From contig BPJO01000009.1 in NCBI GenBank assembly GCA_026004655.1, forward strand, positions 62,001 through 126,000: DNA of 64,000 nt, read 5' to 3'. Made by a program: the position numbers and the translations under genes. A model generated the notes under the pieces. The model worked only from the letters and a program-made list of their open reading frames with translations, was not told the DNA's origin and did not search any database. This document shows positions 44,153-52,964 of the stretch, in pieces (position 1 is the stretch's first letter; each line of letters opens with the position of its first letter). This stretch comes from Phycisphaerae bacterium (GTDB lineage: Bacteria; Planctomycetota; Phycisphaerae; Tepidisphaerales; Tepidisphaeraceae).

Positions 44153-46033
44153 TTATGGAACCCTCTTGAGAAGTGCCGACGGCATCCACTTGTTGACACG
44201 ATCCCGGAGTGCGGAATCGTCGAGCTTGCGTTCGCGCGCTTGCTCGAAGAGGACGGCGGATTGGGTTACAAGATCGCTCTTCTTTCGATCGTTGGCCGGT
44301 GCGTTTACCGCGCCTTTCAACTCGGTTACGAGATTCGACAGTTGCAGCTTAGTGAATCCCGACAGCCAGTGACCGTCGGGTGTCCAGGTCGTGCGAACAT
44401 CAACTTTCAACTCGTCGACCAATAAGCGAATAAACGGAGTCGGTCGCGCGAGGTTGGCGGTGAGGCATTCGACGACAAGCAGTTCGATGATCGCATCGAG
44501 CTTCTCGGGTTTCAGCTTCGCCAGCTTGGCGTAGGCGTCGATGTCTTCGATGAAATCGACGCCGACAAGCGGATCGAGGTCCGTGCGTAGTTGCTGCAGG
44601 CGATCGAACGCGGGCGACTTGAAGTCGTCCTGCTCGGCCGCGAGCGTCACCGCGTTCACATCCCGACGAATCGAGAACGCCTCGCTCGCACGCACAGCGT
44701 GTGACAGGATCAACACGAGTACGCGACGCAACACGAGACTGTTTGCGAGCAGAGCCGTCCGAACCGCGATCACCTGATGGGCGAAAGCGGCGGCGGTCTG
44801 TCTCTCGGACAGATCGTGACAGGTCGGCGTCGGAGTCGCGGATGAGCCCGCTTCCCCGTCTGCTGAGACGTTGCCGGAGGAGCCGTTGTTGGCGCCACCA
44901 CGATTGCGAACCGCACGAGGCACACGAACTTCCCGTCGGACTTGACCATCGGGCAAGCACAGCAGGAACATGGTCGCCACTGATTTGGTCGCCTCGGAGT
45001 AAATAACTTCGGCGGCCTCTTCGATTTCACGTTGCTCGGTCTCGATCGTCTCGAACTGGCGTTCGAGCTTTTCCTGGCCCTTGTCGTCATCCTCTTCCAA
45101 CGCGTCGGCCTTGACTTCCAGCTTCCGCCACCGATCGTCCAGCTTTTCCAGCCGGGCCACTGTGGCCGGATCGTATTCGCGCTCGGGCATATCCATCGCC
45201 CGGAGTCGATCCGATGCGTCTTCGTAGCGAGCGACGATAACTTCGCGCCAGCCGTCTTCCAGCAGTTTGTTCCGCTCGGATTCCAGTGCTTTCGTCTGCG
45301 CTTCGGCAAATGCCGACCGCTCAATGAGCATCTGGTCGCCGAACAAATCCTGACTGACCACCGATGGATCAAGCGTAGAGACATCAAACAGTGCATGTTT
45401 GGCGTCAATCCACTCTCCCGCGATGACGTTTCGGACGTGCTGTGCATGCAGCGCGTGCGAGCCGTTGCGGCTGACTTCTTCCCATACTGAATTCTGCCGA
45501 TCTGGCGGCACGCTGGCGAAGGCTTCCGCCGTTGCCGTGTCGATAGCATTCCCGCGGTACGCGGCCTTCACGTCCGCAATCAGTTCGGCCAACTTCATCC
45601 GTTGCCGGACGTAGCGAACCGTCACCCCGAACTCGGCGGCGATTGCATCGGCATCCTTGCCGTCGTGTGTTGCCAGTCGAGCAAAGGATTCCGCTTCATC
45701 GAGCGGGTGCATGGGCTCCCGCCCATAGTTCTCGCCAAGCGCAAGTGAATCCGCAGTCGGATCATCGACATCCTTCACGACGCAGGCGATGCGAACATCG
45801 CCATCGCCTTTATGGATCTCTTTCAACGCGGCCAGACGCCGGTTGCCAGCGATTACGAGATAGTAGCCAGGCTTCCCTTCCGCGGGTCGAACGACCAGCG
45901 GCTGGAGCAGGCCCTGGGAGCGGATGAGTGCAACGAGTCGCGCGTGGGCCTCGCGAGCGGGCTTAACCTTTCGGGGGTTTCGCTTGCTGGCGACAAGTTT
46001 GGAAAGAGGAACTTCAATTAGAGTGCGTGCCAT
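44153..46033 (-). CDS. Large ParB-like protein
   Basis: A 626-residue protein with an N-terminal ParB nuclease-like domain (LIEVPLSKLVASKRNPRK, LVALIRSQGLLQPLVVRP, YLVIAGNRRLAALKEIH, ENYGREPMHPLDEAESF) and an HTH region (AIAAEFGVTVRYVRQRMKL). A coiled-coil middle (LEEDDDKGQEKLERQFETIE) and a large C-terminal domain follow. It is a second ParB besides the one at 20383 and is not paired with a ParA, so it may act in plasmid regulation or stability instead. The ATG at 46033 has AGGAGGTG upstream. Confidence 0.85.
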   Translation of the reverse strand: MARTLIEVPLSKLVASKRNPRKVKPAREAHARLVALIRSQGLLQPLVVRPAEGKPGYYLVIAGNRRLAALKEIHKGDGDVRIACVVKDVDDPTADSLALGENYGREPMHPLDEAESFARLATHDGKDADAIAAEFGVTVRYVRQRMKLAELIADVKAAYRGNAIDTATAEAFASVPPDRQNSVWEEVSRNGSHALHAQHVRNVIAGEWIDAKHALFDVSTLDPSVVSQDLFGDQMLIERSAFAEAQTKALESERNKLLEDGWREVIVARYEDASDRLRAMDMPEREYDPATVARLEKLDDRWRKLEVKADALEEDDDKGQEKLERQFETIETEQREIEEAAEVIYSEATKSVATMFLLCLPDGQVRREVRVPRAVRNRGGANNGSSGNVSADGEAGSSATPTPTCHDLSERQTAAAFAHQVIAVRTALLANSLVLRRVLVLILSHAVRASEAFSIRRDVNAVTLAAEQDDFKSPAFDRLQQLRTDLDPLVGVDFIEDIDAYAKLAKLKPEKLDAIIELLVVECLTANLARPTPFIRLLVDELKVDVRTTWTPDGHWLSGFTKLQLSNLVTELKGAVNAPANDRKKSDLVTQSAVLFEQARERKLDDSALRDRVNKWMPSALLKRVP

Positions 46034-46337
46034 GAGGCACCTCCTGAAATGGAACATCGCGTCCGTTACCGCTTCGCACGTCGCGATGCGTGTGAGGACG
46101 CTCCATGCCGGAGCAAAGCACGGTTCGAGCAAATGCGCAAGCGATACTGATCGCGGAGCGTTCACGATCGCGAACGGGTCAAAAGTAGACGAAGCGGCAG
46201 GCGCATCGGGGGCGGCGACACCACCGCGCGGTGCCGCGCGGGCCGGTGTGCAGGGAGAGGCGGGAAACGACCGCTTTCCGCGAGGTTCTCAGTAGAGAAT
46301 CCGATAGAATGCACGCATCGCTACAGGAGTGTTTCCG
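46034..46337. other. Divergent intergenic region between parB2 and recombinase
   Basis: No gene in 304 bp. It contains the CCGCGCGG tandem palindrome (46224-46241), a TTCTC/GAGAA hairpin and a TAGAAT -10-like element (46301-46306) before the recombinase gene. It probably controls both divergent genes. Confidence 0.5.
46224..46241. repeat. CCGCGCGG tandem palindrome, site 2
   Basis: Two CCGCGCGG palindromes separated by TG, about 190 bp before the second parB-like gene. It matches the site at 36130-36147 except for one spacer base. Confidence 0.5.
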
Positions 46338-47870
46338 ATGCCCATAGCCCGCACCAAACGGTATGTCGCCTTCGCCCGCGTCAGCAGTCGTGAGCAGGAG
46401 CGAGAGGGCTTCTCACTTGAAGTTCAACGGGAAGCATTGCAGAAGTACGCCGAGAAGACTGGCGGCACGATCGTGAAGATGTTCCGCGTTGCCGAAACCG
46501 CATCGAAGCGAACTGAGCGAACAACATTCAAGGAGATGCTCGCCTACGTGAAGCAAAACGCGGCCAGGCTCGATGGTGTGCTCTTTTACAAGATCGACCG
46601 AGCCGCCCGAAACCTGTTTGATTATGTCGAACTTGAACGGCTCGAAAGTGATTTTGGTGTTCCATTTGTCTCGGTCAGCCAGCCGATGGACTCGAACCCG
46701 GCCGGCCGCATGATGCGACGGACGCTCGCCAGCATGGCGGCGTTCTACACCGATCAGCAGTCGATTGATGTTCGCGAAGGGCACGAGCGGCGCGTCCGCG
46801 ACGGCTGGTTCGTCTCGAAAGGTCCGTACGGGTATCGCAACGAACGCGTAAACGGACGAAGCCTCGTTCGCATCGACGAACCTGCGGCGGCAAATATTCG
46901 TCGGATCTTCGAACTGTTCGCGACGGGGACGTACACCATCGATTCGTTGTGCGACAAACTTCACGCCGAGGGGCGGGTGTTCCGCGACAAGCGACCCAAG
47001 TTCCCTCGCTGTTCGGTGCATAACATGCTGACCGATCGGGCATACATCGGAGAGATTGAGTACCAGGGCCAGTGGCATCCGGGCAAGCACGAGCCGCTTG
47101 TAGATGCGACAACCTGGCACCGCGTGCAGGCGTTGCTCGGGATCAAGACCTACAAGCACAATGAATTGACCTACGCCGGCGGCCTCATCCGATGCTCGCA
47201 CTGCGGTAATCTCATCACGGGCGAGTCGGTGACCAAAAAAGCGACCGGCAAGCAGTACGTCTACTACCGATGCAGTGTGTCGCGCTTGGGCGACCATCCA
47301 CGGCATCGGGTGACAGAAGCGGAACTCGACGAGCAGATCCTCGCAGCGTTTCAAAGCATGAAGCAGGATGACGAAACCGCCGCATGGTTTGGCGAGGTGC
47401 TGCGAGCCCGCACGACCGACGAACGCAAGGAGACGCAGCAGGAAGCGAAGGAATTGCAGCGGCGGATGACTTCCCTACGACAGCAGCAAGACGAGTTGCT
47501 CAACCTGCGACTGCAGCGAATGGTCGACGACGACGGCTTCGCAACCAAGTCAACGGAGTTGCGCGATCGCATCGCGTTACTCAAAGAGCAGATCGATGGA
47601 CTGGACGTCACGCGTGGCGAGCAGGCAGAGCAAGCGATCAAGGTTTTCGAACTCTCGCAAAGCTTGTGCGAGAAGTGGGTTACGGCCAACTACCACGCAA
47701 GGAGACAGATACTCGATATCGTGTTTTCGAACTTCCGCCTCGATGGCGTAACTCTTTGCTACGAAATGAGAAAGCCCTTCGCGCTGTTAGCGGAAGGGCT
47801 TCTCGTCTCGTCAAATCGGGGCGACAAGATTCGAACTTGCGACCTCGTGGACCCAAACCACGCGCTCTAA
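46338..47870 (+). CDS. Large serine recombinase (integrase of the element)
   Basis: A 510-residue site-specific recombinase. The resolvase-like catalytic domain carries the nucleophilic Ser in FARVSSREQE near the N-terminus and KIDRAARNLFDYVELERLE. Next come a recombinase domain (VRDGWFVSKGPYGYRNERVNG), a zinc-ribbon region (CSHCGNLITGES ... YYRCS, near 284) and a long coiled coil. It catalyses integration and excision of the element. The ATG at 46338 has AGGAG eight bases upstream. The last 18 codons overlap the antisense strand of tRNA-Pro, which marks the attachment site. Confidence 0.92.
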   Translation: MPIARTKRYVAFARVSSREQEREGFSLEVQREALQKYAEKTGGTIVKMFRVAETASKRTERTTFKEMLAYVKQNAARLDGVLFYKIDRAARNLFDYVELERLESDFGVPFVSVSQPMDSNPAGRMMRRTLASMAAFYTDQQSIDVREGHERRVRDGWFVSKGPYGYRNERVNGRSLVRIDEPAAANIRRIFELFATGTYTIDSLCDKLHAEGRVFRDKRPKFPRCSVHNMLTDRAYIGEIEYQGQWHPGKHEPLVDATTWHRVQALLGIKTYKHNELTYAGGLIRCSHCGNLITGESVTKKATGKQYVYYRCSVSRLGDHPRHRVTEAELDEQILAAFQSMKQDDETAAWFGEVLRARTTDERKETQQEAKELQRRMTSLRQQQDELLNLRLQRMVDDDGFATKSTELRDRIALLKEQIDGLDVTRGEQAEQAIKVFELSQSLCEKWVTANYHARRQILDIVFSNFRLDGVTLCYEMRKPFALLAEGLLVSSNRGDKIRTCDLVDPNHAL

Positions 47871-47892
47871 TCCAAGCTGAGCTACGCCCCGA
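47816..47892 (-). tRNA. tRNA-Pro (UGG)
   Basis: A 77-base cloverleaf on the minus strand. The acceptor stem pairs TCGGGGC with GCCCCGA; the anticodon stem CGTGG/CCACG holds the loop TTTGGGT with anticodon TGG; the T arm reads TTCGAAT. The CCA end is not encoded. The serine recombinase gene ends inside it, so it is the likely integration target, and the tRNA stays intact. Confidence 0.93.
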
Positions 47893-47990
47893 ACAAGACG
47901 TGCGAGACTATCACATCCCGGAAAAATGTCAAAATCCCCACACACGCCGATTTATACTCATGACAACCAGAGAACCCTCATGCGGTCGTC

Positions 47991-48018
47991 TTGTTCTCAA
48001 AAAAACCAAGCGTATAAT
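47991..48018 (+). promoter_or_regulatory. Promoter of tRNA-Met
   Basis: TTGTTC (47991-47996) and a perfect TATAAT (48013-48018) are spaced by 16 bp. The tRNA begins 11 bases after the -10. Confidence 0.7.
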
Positions 48019-48028
48019 GGCGTCCCAA

Positions 48029-48101
48029 GGCACTGTAGCTCAGTTGGTAGAGCAAGGGATTCATAAGCCCTGGGTCGCCGGTTCGAGCCCGGCCGGTGCC
48101 A
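48029..48101 (+). tRNA. tRNA-Met (CAU), elongator-like
   Basis: A 73-base cloverleaf. The acceptor stem pairs GGCACTG with CGGTGCC, the D arm starts TAGCTCAGTTGGTAGAGC, the anticodon loop is TTCATAA, and the T arm carries GGTTCGAGCCC. The identity is elongator Met by overall likeness; a CAU anticodon could also be lysidine-modified tRNA-Ile2. Confidence 0.9.
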
Positions 48102-48177
48102 TTGACGGTTGTCAAAAACACGCCAACTCCCGAAGACGGGTAAAAACGTTTTGAAGCTGAGTTATTTCTGCATGTCT

Positions 48178-49431
48178 TTAACCGACCACCGGTAACGGAC
48201 GCGACGATTTTTCCTTTTGGATCTTTTCCCATCCGCTACCTAGCTCACCGATCGGGTCCGGGGGCAAAATATCGACTTTCTTTTCTCCCAGTTTGGCTTG
48301 TCCGGTTTTGACCTTGTGCTGGAAGATACGACATTCTTCCAACAGACGGTCGAGGATCTGCTCTTCGGGGACGTTTGCGACTTTTTCCCCTTGAACATAG
48401 ATGATCCCACGACGATCCCCGGCGAAAATGGCGACATCCGCTCCTTCGGCTTCTCCAGGACCGTTCACCACACATCCCATGACCGCGACTTTGATCGGTA
48501 GCTCGATTTCGGTTTCGAGTTTTTTCCGAACTTCCTGTACGAGTTTAAACAGGTCTACCTGAATTCGTCCGCAGGTCGGACACGCGATCAGTTCCGCCCC
48601 TTTGCGCTGGCGCAGGTTCAGACAGTACAACAGTTCCAGTCCGTCCTGAACCTCATAGATCGGATCGTTGGCATAACTGATTCGGATGGTGTCCCCGATC
48701 CCCGACAGTAGTAGGTGCGCCAACGGAGCGATCGAACGGATCATTCCGGTTTCGCGTGGTCCTGCATGAGTAACCCCTAAGTGAAGAGGGTGATCAAACC
48801 GTTTGCTGATCTCCGTATAAGCGGCTACCACCAGCATCGGATCGATCGACTTGGCGCTGATGGCGATATCGTAAAAGTTCCGGGCATAAAAAATGTCGAG
48901 ATACTCTTCCAGCTTGGTGATCATGATCGCCAACAGGTGCCCGTACTTGTTGTAAGAAAAGACCCCCCCAAGCTCTTTCATTCGCTTTTGCTTGTCCTTG
49001 CGTTCGATGATCGACCCTTCGTTGACGCCGACACGAATAGGGATTGAGCGTTCTTTGCAAGCGTCAATCACTTTTTCGACCTGCACACGGTCATTGATGT
49101 TTCCCGGATTCAACCGGATTTTGTGGACCCCGGCTTCGATGGCTTCTAGTGCACGCTGAAAATGAAAGTGCACATCGGCAACGATGGGAACGCTGACCTG
49201 GGGCAGGATGTGTTTAAGGGCTTCGGTGTCTTTTTTTTCTGGTACGGCGACCCGGACGATATCCGCCCCGGCAGCGGCAAGTTTGTGAATCTCGGCGACA
49301 CACTTGTCGATGTCATGAGTGTACCCTGCGGTCATGGTCTGAACACTCACCGGCGCATCCCCGCCGATTGCAATCCGTCCGACACGGTCGTCTCCGACGA
49401 TGATCTGTCTCGTTTTACGACGCTGAATCAT
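48178..49431 (-). CDS. ispG: 4-hydroxy-3-methylbut-2-enyl diphosphate synthase
   Basis: A 417-residue [4Fe-4S] enzyme of the MEP isoprenoid pathway that makes HMBPP from MEcPP. TIM-barrel motifs are present (PVSVQTMTAGYTHDID, VPIVADVHFHFQRAL, KIRLNPGNI). The cluster cysteines lie in CPTCGRIQVD and MGCVVNGPGE, with a conserved C-terminal Glu after NGPGE. The length is that of the short bacterial form. It is a chromosomal housekeeping gene just outside the integrated element. Confidence 0.96.
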   Translation of the reverse strand: MIQRRKTRQIIVGDDRVGRIAIGGDAPVSVQTMTAGYTHDIDKCVAEIHKLAAAGADIVRVAVPEKKDTEALKHILPQVSVPIVADVHFHFQRALEAIEAGVHKIRLNPGNINDRVQVEKVIDACKERSIPIRVGVNEGSIIERKDKQKRMKELGGVFSYNKYGHLLAIMITKLEEYLDIFYARNFYDIAISAKSIDPMLVVAAYTEISKRFDHPLHLGVTHAGPRETGMIRSIAPLAHLLLSGIGDTIRISYANDPIYEVQDGLELLYCLNLRQRKGAELIACPTCGRIQVDLFKLVQEVRKKLETEIELPIKVAVMGCVVNGPGEAEGADVAIFAGDRRGIIYVQGEKVANVPEEQILDRLLEECRIFQHKVKTGQAKLGEKKVDILPPDPIGELGSGWEKIQKEKSSRPLPVVG

Positions 49432-49544
49432 GTTTATATCTTAGCCCAGAATCGGGTTTTTGGCACAGCGTGGAAGTCGGGGTTCGCCAGCTTCATCAAA
49501 TCTTGGTAAAGTCGCGGTAAGACAGTGCTGGAGGCATTTATACC

Positions 49545-50639
49545 GTGACAGAATCAAACACTCACGTTCAACAACAGGCAGAAGATACCATCGAAACCAA
49601 AGAAGTAACCCAATCGGTATCCCGACAACAGATGGCGGGGGTGCACCAGCATGCTACGTCGTTGCTGGCGGAGGTCGAAAAGCTTCCGGGCGGAGACCTC
49701 GTGGGTGAAATGATTGTCACTGCACTGAAGTTGCTTCGAGACGATAACAACCGTGCCGACCTCAAACTGATCAACACATCATTGAAAGAACTTCGGTACG
49801 CACTAAAAGTTTTTTCCCCGTATAAGGATGTTCGAAAAATCAGCATCTTCGGTTCGGCCCGGACTGTTCCTGAGCACCCAGACTACCAGGCGGCTTTGGA
49901 GTTCGGACGTCGGATCGCCGAAGCGGGTTGGATGGTCATCACCGGCGCAGGAGGGGGAATCATGGCTGCAGGGCACGGTGGGGCGGGGGCAGCTCCGTCA
50001 TTCGGTCTGGCTATCCGGTTGCCTTTTGAACAGCGGACAAACGAGTTTATCGAAGGGGATCCGAAACTGATCAACTTCAAGTACTTTTTCACCCGAAAGC
50101 TGATGTTCGTCCGCTCGTCGCACGCGATCGCGTTGTTCCCGGGGGGGTTCGGAACCATGGACGAGGGTTTTGAAGTGCTGACACTGATTCAGACCGGTAA
50201 ATGTGCTCCGATGCCCGTCGTCCTGATCGATCATCCGGGTTCGGATTTTTGGAAGGGCTGGAACTATCTGGTCCAACAGCATCTGCTGAAAAACGGATTG
50301 ATCAGCCCGGACGATCTGCACCTGTACAAAATTACCCAAGACCTTGACGAAGCTGTCCGGGAAGTGACTCATTATTACAACACGTATCACAGCATTCGGT
50401 ATGTCCGGGACATGTGTGTGCTTCGTCTTCAGCGTAAACCCAGTCCCGAACAAATGGCAGAGATTCGCAGAAAGTTCGGAAGACTCTGCACACGCGGGCA
50501 GATCGAATGTGTCGATGCTCTTCCGGTGGAAAAGGACGAACCTGCGATCCAAAACTTGCCCCGTCTGACTTTCTATTTCAACAAACGGGATCAGGGCGGG
50601 CTGAGGCTTTTGATCAATTATCTGAACGATCACGTATGA
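49545..50639 (+). CDS. LOG-family protein (PGGxGTxxE, nucleotide phosphoribohydrolase-like)
   Basis: A 364-residue protein of the LOG/YgdH family, related to cytokinin-activating LOG and to nucleotide 5'-monophosphate nucleosidases. It has FGSARTVPEHPDYQAA, ITGAGGGIMAAGHGGAGAA, RKLMFVRSSHAIALFPGGFGTMDE (the conserved PGGxGTxxE motif) and an extended C-terminus. The enzyme probably cleaves ribose phosphate from nucleotide monophosphates. The neighbouring fucosidase gene follows by 36 bp on the same strand. Confidence 0.9.
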   Translation: MTESNTHVQQQAEDTIETKEVTQSVSRQQMAGVHQHATSLLAEVEKLPGGDLVGEMIVTALKLLRDDNNRADLKLINTSLKELRYALKVFSPYKDVRKISIFGSARTVPEHPDYQAALEFGRRIAEAGWMVITGAGGGIMAAGHGGAGAAPSFGLAIRLPFEQRTNEFIEGDPKLINFKYFFTRKLMFVRSSHAIALFPGGFGTMDEGFEVLTLIQTGKCAPMPVVLIDHPGSDFWKGWNYLVQQHLLKNGLISPDDLHLYKITQDLDEAVREVTHYYNTYHSIRYVRDMCVLRLQRKPSPEQMAEIRRKFGRLCTRGQIECVDALPVEKDEPAIQNLPRLTFYFNKRDQGGLRLLINYLNDHV

Positions 50640-50675
50640 AATCGGAGAAATGATAACGTGAGGAGTCGTGGTCTT

Positions 50676-52076
50676 ATGTCGGTAACGGAAACGTCGGGTC
50701 GTTTAGGATGGTGGTTGGAGGCACGTTTCGGGTTGAGCCTTCATTGGGGACTTTATTCGATTCCCGGAGAAGGGGAATGGGTCCGTGCTATTCGGAAAAT
50801 GACGGTCCAGGATTATCAACCTTACTTCGAATCGTTCAGTCCGGATCCGAATTGTTGTCGCGAGTGGGCGCGATTGGCCAGGCAGACCGGAGCCGCATTT
50901 ATGGTTTTAACGACCAAACACCATGACGGATTTTGCCTGTTCGATAGTCGGTTGACGGACTACACGTCGGTCAAAGCGCCACGGTGCCGTCGGGATCTGG
51001 TCCGGGAGTATGTTCAGGCTCTCAGGGACGAGGGTTTAAAAGTCGGTTTCTACTATTCTCTGGTCGATTGGCATCATCCGGATTATGGTCCGGTGTACGG
51101 AGACCGCCAGCACCCGCTTCGTCATGACCCTCAGCAGAAGCAATTGGACCGGTCACGGGACTGGTCGCGTTACATTTCCTACATGCACGGACAGGTGCAA
51201 GAACTGCTGAGCAATTACGGGACGATTGATCTTCTGTACTTTGATTTTAGCTATTGGGATTTTGCCGGTGAAAAGTGGTGTGCTTCGGACCTGATGCGAA
51301 TGGTGCGCAGACTTCAGCCTCATATTATTACCAATGACCGGCTGGGTTATGAGGCCATCAAACGATCGGATCCGCCTGATTATGTCGGGGACTTCGATCA
51401 TGCCGAGCAGAATCTTCCTCGGGAACCCGTGAGAAACCGCAGTGGTAAGCCGGTTCCATGGGAAGGTTGGTTTACGATTAGCAACAGTTGGTCTCACAGT
51501 CGTACGGACACCGACTATAAATCGCCTGCGACGTTGGTCCGGGCACTGGTCAATTGTGTCAGTAAAGACGGAAACATGTGTTTGAACATTCCTCCGGATG
51601 AAAAGGGGCATATTTCTCCAGAAGTCATTGCAATTCTTCAGACACTGGGTCAATGGATGCAAAAGAACGGGGAGAGTTTGCGTGGTTGCGTCTCTGCCCC
51701 GTTGGAAAAACCGGAATGGGGACGGTGGACGCTCTCACGAGATGGTCGGTATCTTTATGCTCACATTCTGGATCAACAGATCGGACACATCTGTCTGAAA
51801 GGTTTACGTGGACGGGTTAAGAACCCGATCGTTTTAAACACCGGGCAACCGGCTTATCTGACGGGGTACTGGAATCCGGGAATTCAAACATTCGATTCCC
51901 CGGACGACATATTCCTGAACTTCAGTCCCGAAGTGGCCCGAACGTATCCGTTGTCGGACCCGCTGGACACGGTCGTTCGATTCGAAGTGATTAATGACCC
52001 CGACGAAATCGAACGCGAAAATCGACGTCTTGACGAGGAATACGCCCGAGCGATTTCACGTCAGCCTTTACCGTAG
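50676..52076 (+). CDS. GH29 alpha-L-fucosidase
   Basis: A 466-residue glycoside hydrolase family 29 enzyme that removes terminal alpha-L-fucose. Family features: FGLSLHWGLYSIPGEGEWV, LTTKHHDGFCLFDSRLTDY, LLYFDFSYWDF (nucleophile Asp near residue 190), and KDGNMCLNIPPDEKG. No signal peptide is evident, so the enzyme is probably cytoplasmic. I chose the ATG at 50676; a GTG six codons earlier overlaps the AGGAG site. Fucosidases are abundant in planctomycetes that use sulfated algal polysaccharides. Confidence 0.92.
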   Translation: MSVTETSGRLGWWLEARFGLSLHWGLYSIPGEGEWVRAIRKMTVQDYQPYFESFSPDPNCCREWARLARQTGAAFMVLTTKHHDGFCLFDSRLTDYTSVKAPRCRRDLVREYVQALRDEGLKVGFYYSLVDWHHPDYGPVYGDRQHPLRHDPQQKQLDRSRDWSRYISYMHGQVQELLSNYGTIDLLYFDFSYWDFAGEKWCASDLMRMVRRLQPHIITNDRLGYEAIKRSDPPDYVGDFDHAEQNLPREPVRNRSGKPVPWEGWFTISNSWSHSRTDTDYKSPATLVRALVNCVSKDGNMCLNIPPDEKGHISPEVIAILQTLGQWMQKNGESLRGCVSAPLEKPEWGRWTLSRDGRYLYAHILDQQIGHICLKGLRGRVKNPIVLNTGQPAYLTGYWNPGIQTFDSPDDIFLNFSPEVARTYPLSDPLDTVVRFEVINDPDEIERENRRLDEEYARAISRQPLP

Positions 52077-52137
52077 AAAATCTTTAAAACCGAGATCACT
52101 GATTGATTCGAATCGATTCGGGTTGGAAGTCGAAAAG

Positions 52138-52719
52138 TCATTCAAACGGAGGAAGCTTGGCGAGTTTTCGCTGAAGGCTTCGACGATGGATTCCCAGTTT
52201 TCGAGCAGCTTGGGAGATGTTGTTCCCACATTCGGTCAAAACCCGTTGAATGTGTTCCCACTCCACCCGGGCGAGGGTTGGTTGATTATCGGGGACTTGG
52301 GGTGGAAGCTCACCGTCCCGTTCAAAGGCGGCCAGGATCTGGTCGGCGTCTGCAGGCTTGGTCAGATAGTCCATGGCTCCACGATGAACGGCTTCAACAG
52401 CGCTGGCGATGGACCCGAATCCGGTCAAAATGACTATGTCAATGTCCGGATCAATCTTGATCAGTTCGCTGAGCAGATCCAAACCCGTTTTTCCGGGCAT
52501 TTTCAGGTCCAGGACGGCTCGTTGGGGTTTGAAGCGTTTGACCAGTTCGATCGCTTCGTCCGGGGTCGGAGCGTCTAGCGTCTCATACCCTCGGGTTTGA
52601 AACGCCCGAACCAACCGACGACGAAAAATCGCGTCATCGTCGCATACCAAAATCGTGGGAAGGCTCTTGTTGACGGGGGGATTTTGAACAGCAGATCCAG
52701 ACGGGGTCGAAGGATTCAT
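52138..52719 (-). CDS. RegA/PrrA-like response regulator
   Basis: A 193-residue regulator. The receiver domain has LVCDDD, the phosphoacceptor in AVLDLKMPGKTG, and VILTGFGSIASAVEAV. The C-terminal Fis-type helix-turn-helix is NISQAARKLGIHRRSLQRKL, as in the RegA/ActR group. It lies 245 bp downstream of a RegB-like kinase on the same strand and is its likely partner in redox-responsive control. ATG codons at 52719 and 52725 are both possible starts. Confidence 0.9.
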   Translation of the reverse strand: MNPSTPSGSAVQNPPVNKSLPTILVCDDDAIFRRRLVRAFQTRGYETLDAPTPDEAIELVKRFKPQRAVLDLKMPGKTGLDLLSELIKIDPDIDIVILTGFGSIASAVEAVHRGAMDYLTKPADADQILAAFERDGELPPQVPDNQPTLARVEWEHIQRVLTECGNNISQAARKLGIHRRSLQRKLAKLPPFE

Positions 52720-52964
52720 GATCATCTCACTTCCGGGGTACATCCCCGTGGTTGAAGTGTAACAGGGTTGATATAAAAAGACAATATTGTCCTTAAAACC
52801 TTTCTTCTCCACCGGGGAAAATCTCTTTACTCTGCTTTGAACTCGAGCAGCAAACGGGGGTGGAATCGATCATCGATGTATGTTAGGTTTTTGTTTGTAA
52901 AAGGTCAAGTTTGTCGATCGGTTAATTGGTAAGAACGGGCTGTTTTATCCGTCAATTCGGATCG

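Larger units (their letters stand above)
6850..47892. mobile_element. Integrated plasmid-like mobilisable element (about 41 kb) at tRNA-Pro
   Basis: The segment is clearly richer in GC than both flanks. It contains replication, partition, mobilisation, antirestriction and primase genes and ends with a large serine recombinase whose 3' end overlaps a tRNA-Pro gene. The right border lies at or near 47816-47892. The left border (about 6850) is set only by composition, because serine integrases use a very short crossover core and leave no long direct repeat. Cargo includes a heavy-metal efflux operon and an OLD nuclease. No VirB-type channel genes were seen, so it is probably mobilised in trans. 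Confidence 0.78.

Noticed and set aside
44153-46033. PRTRC-system assignment of the large ParB-like protein
   Set aside because: None of the other PRTRC genes are present nearby.
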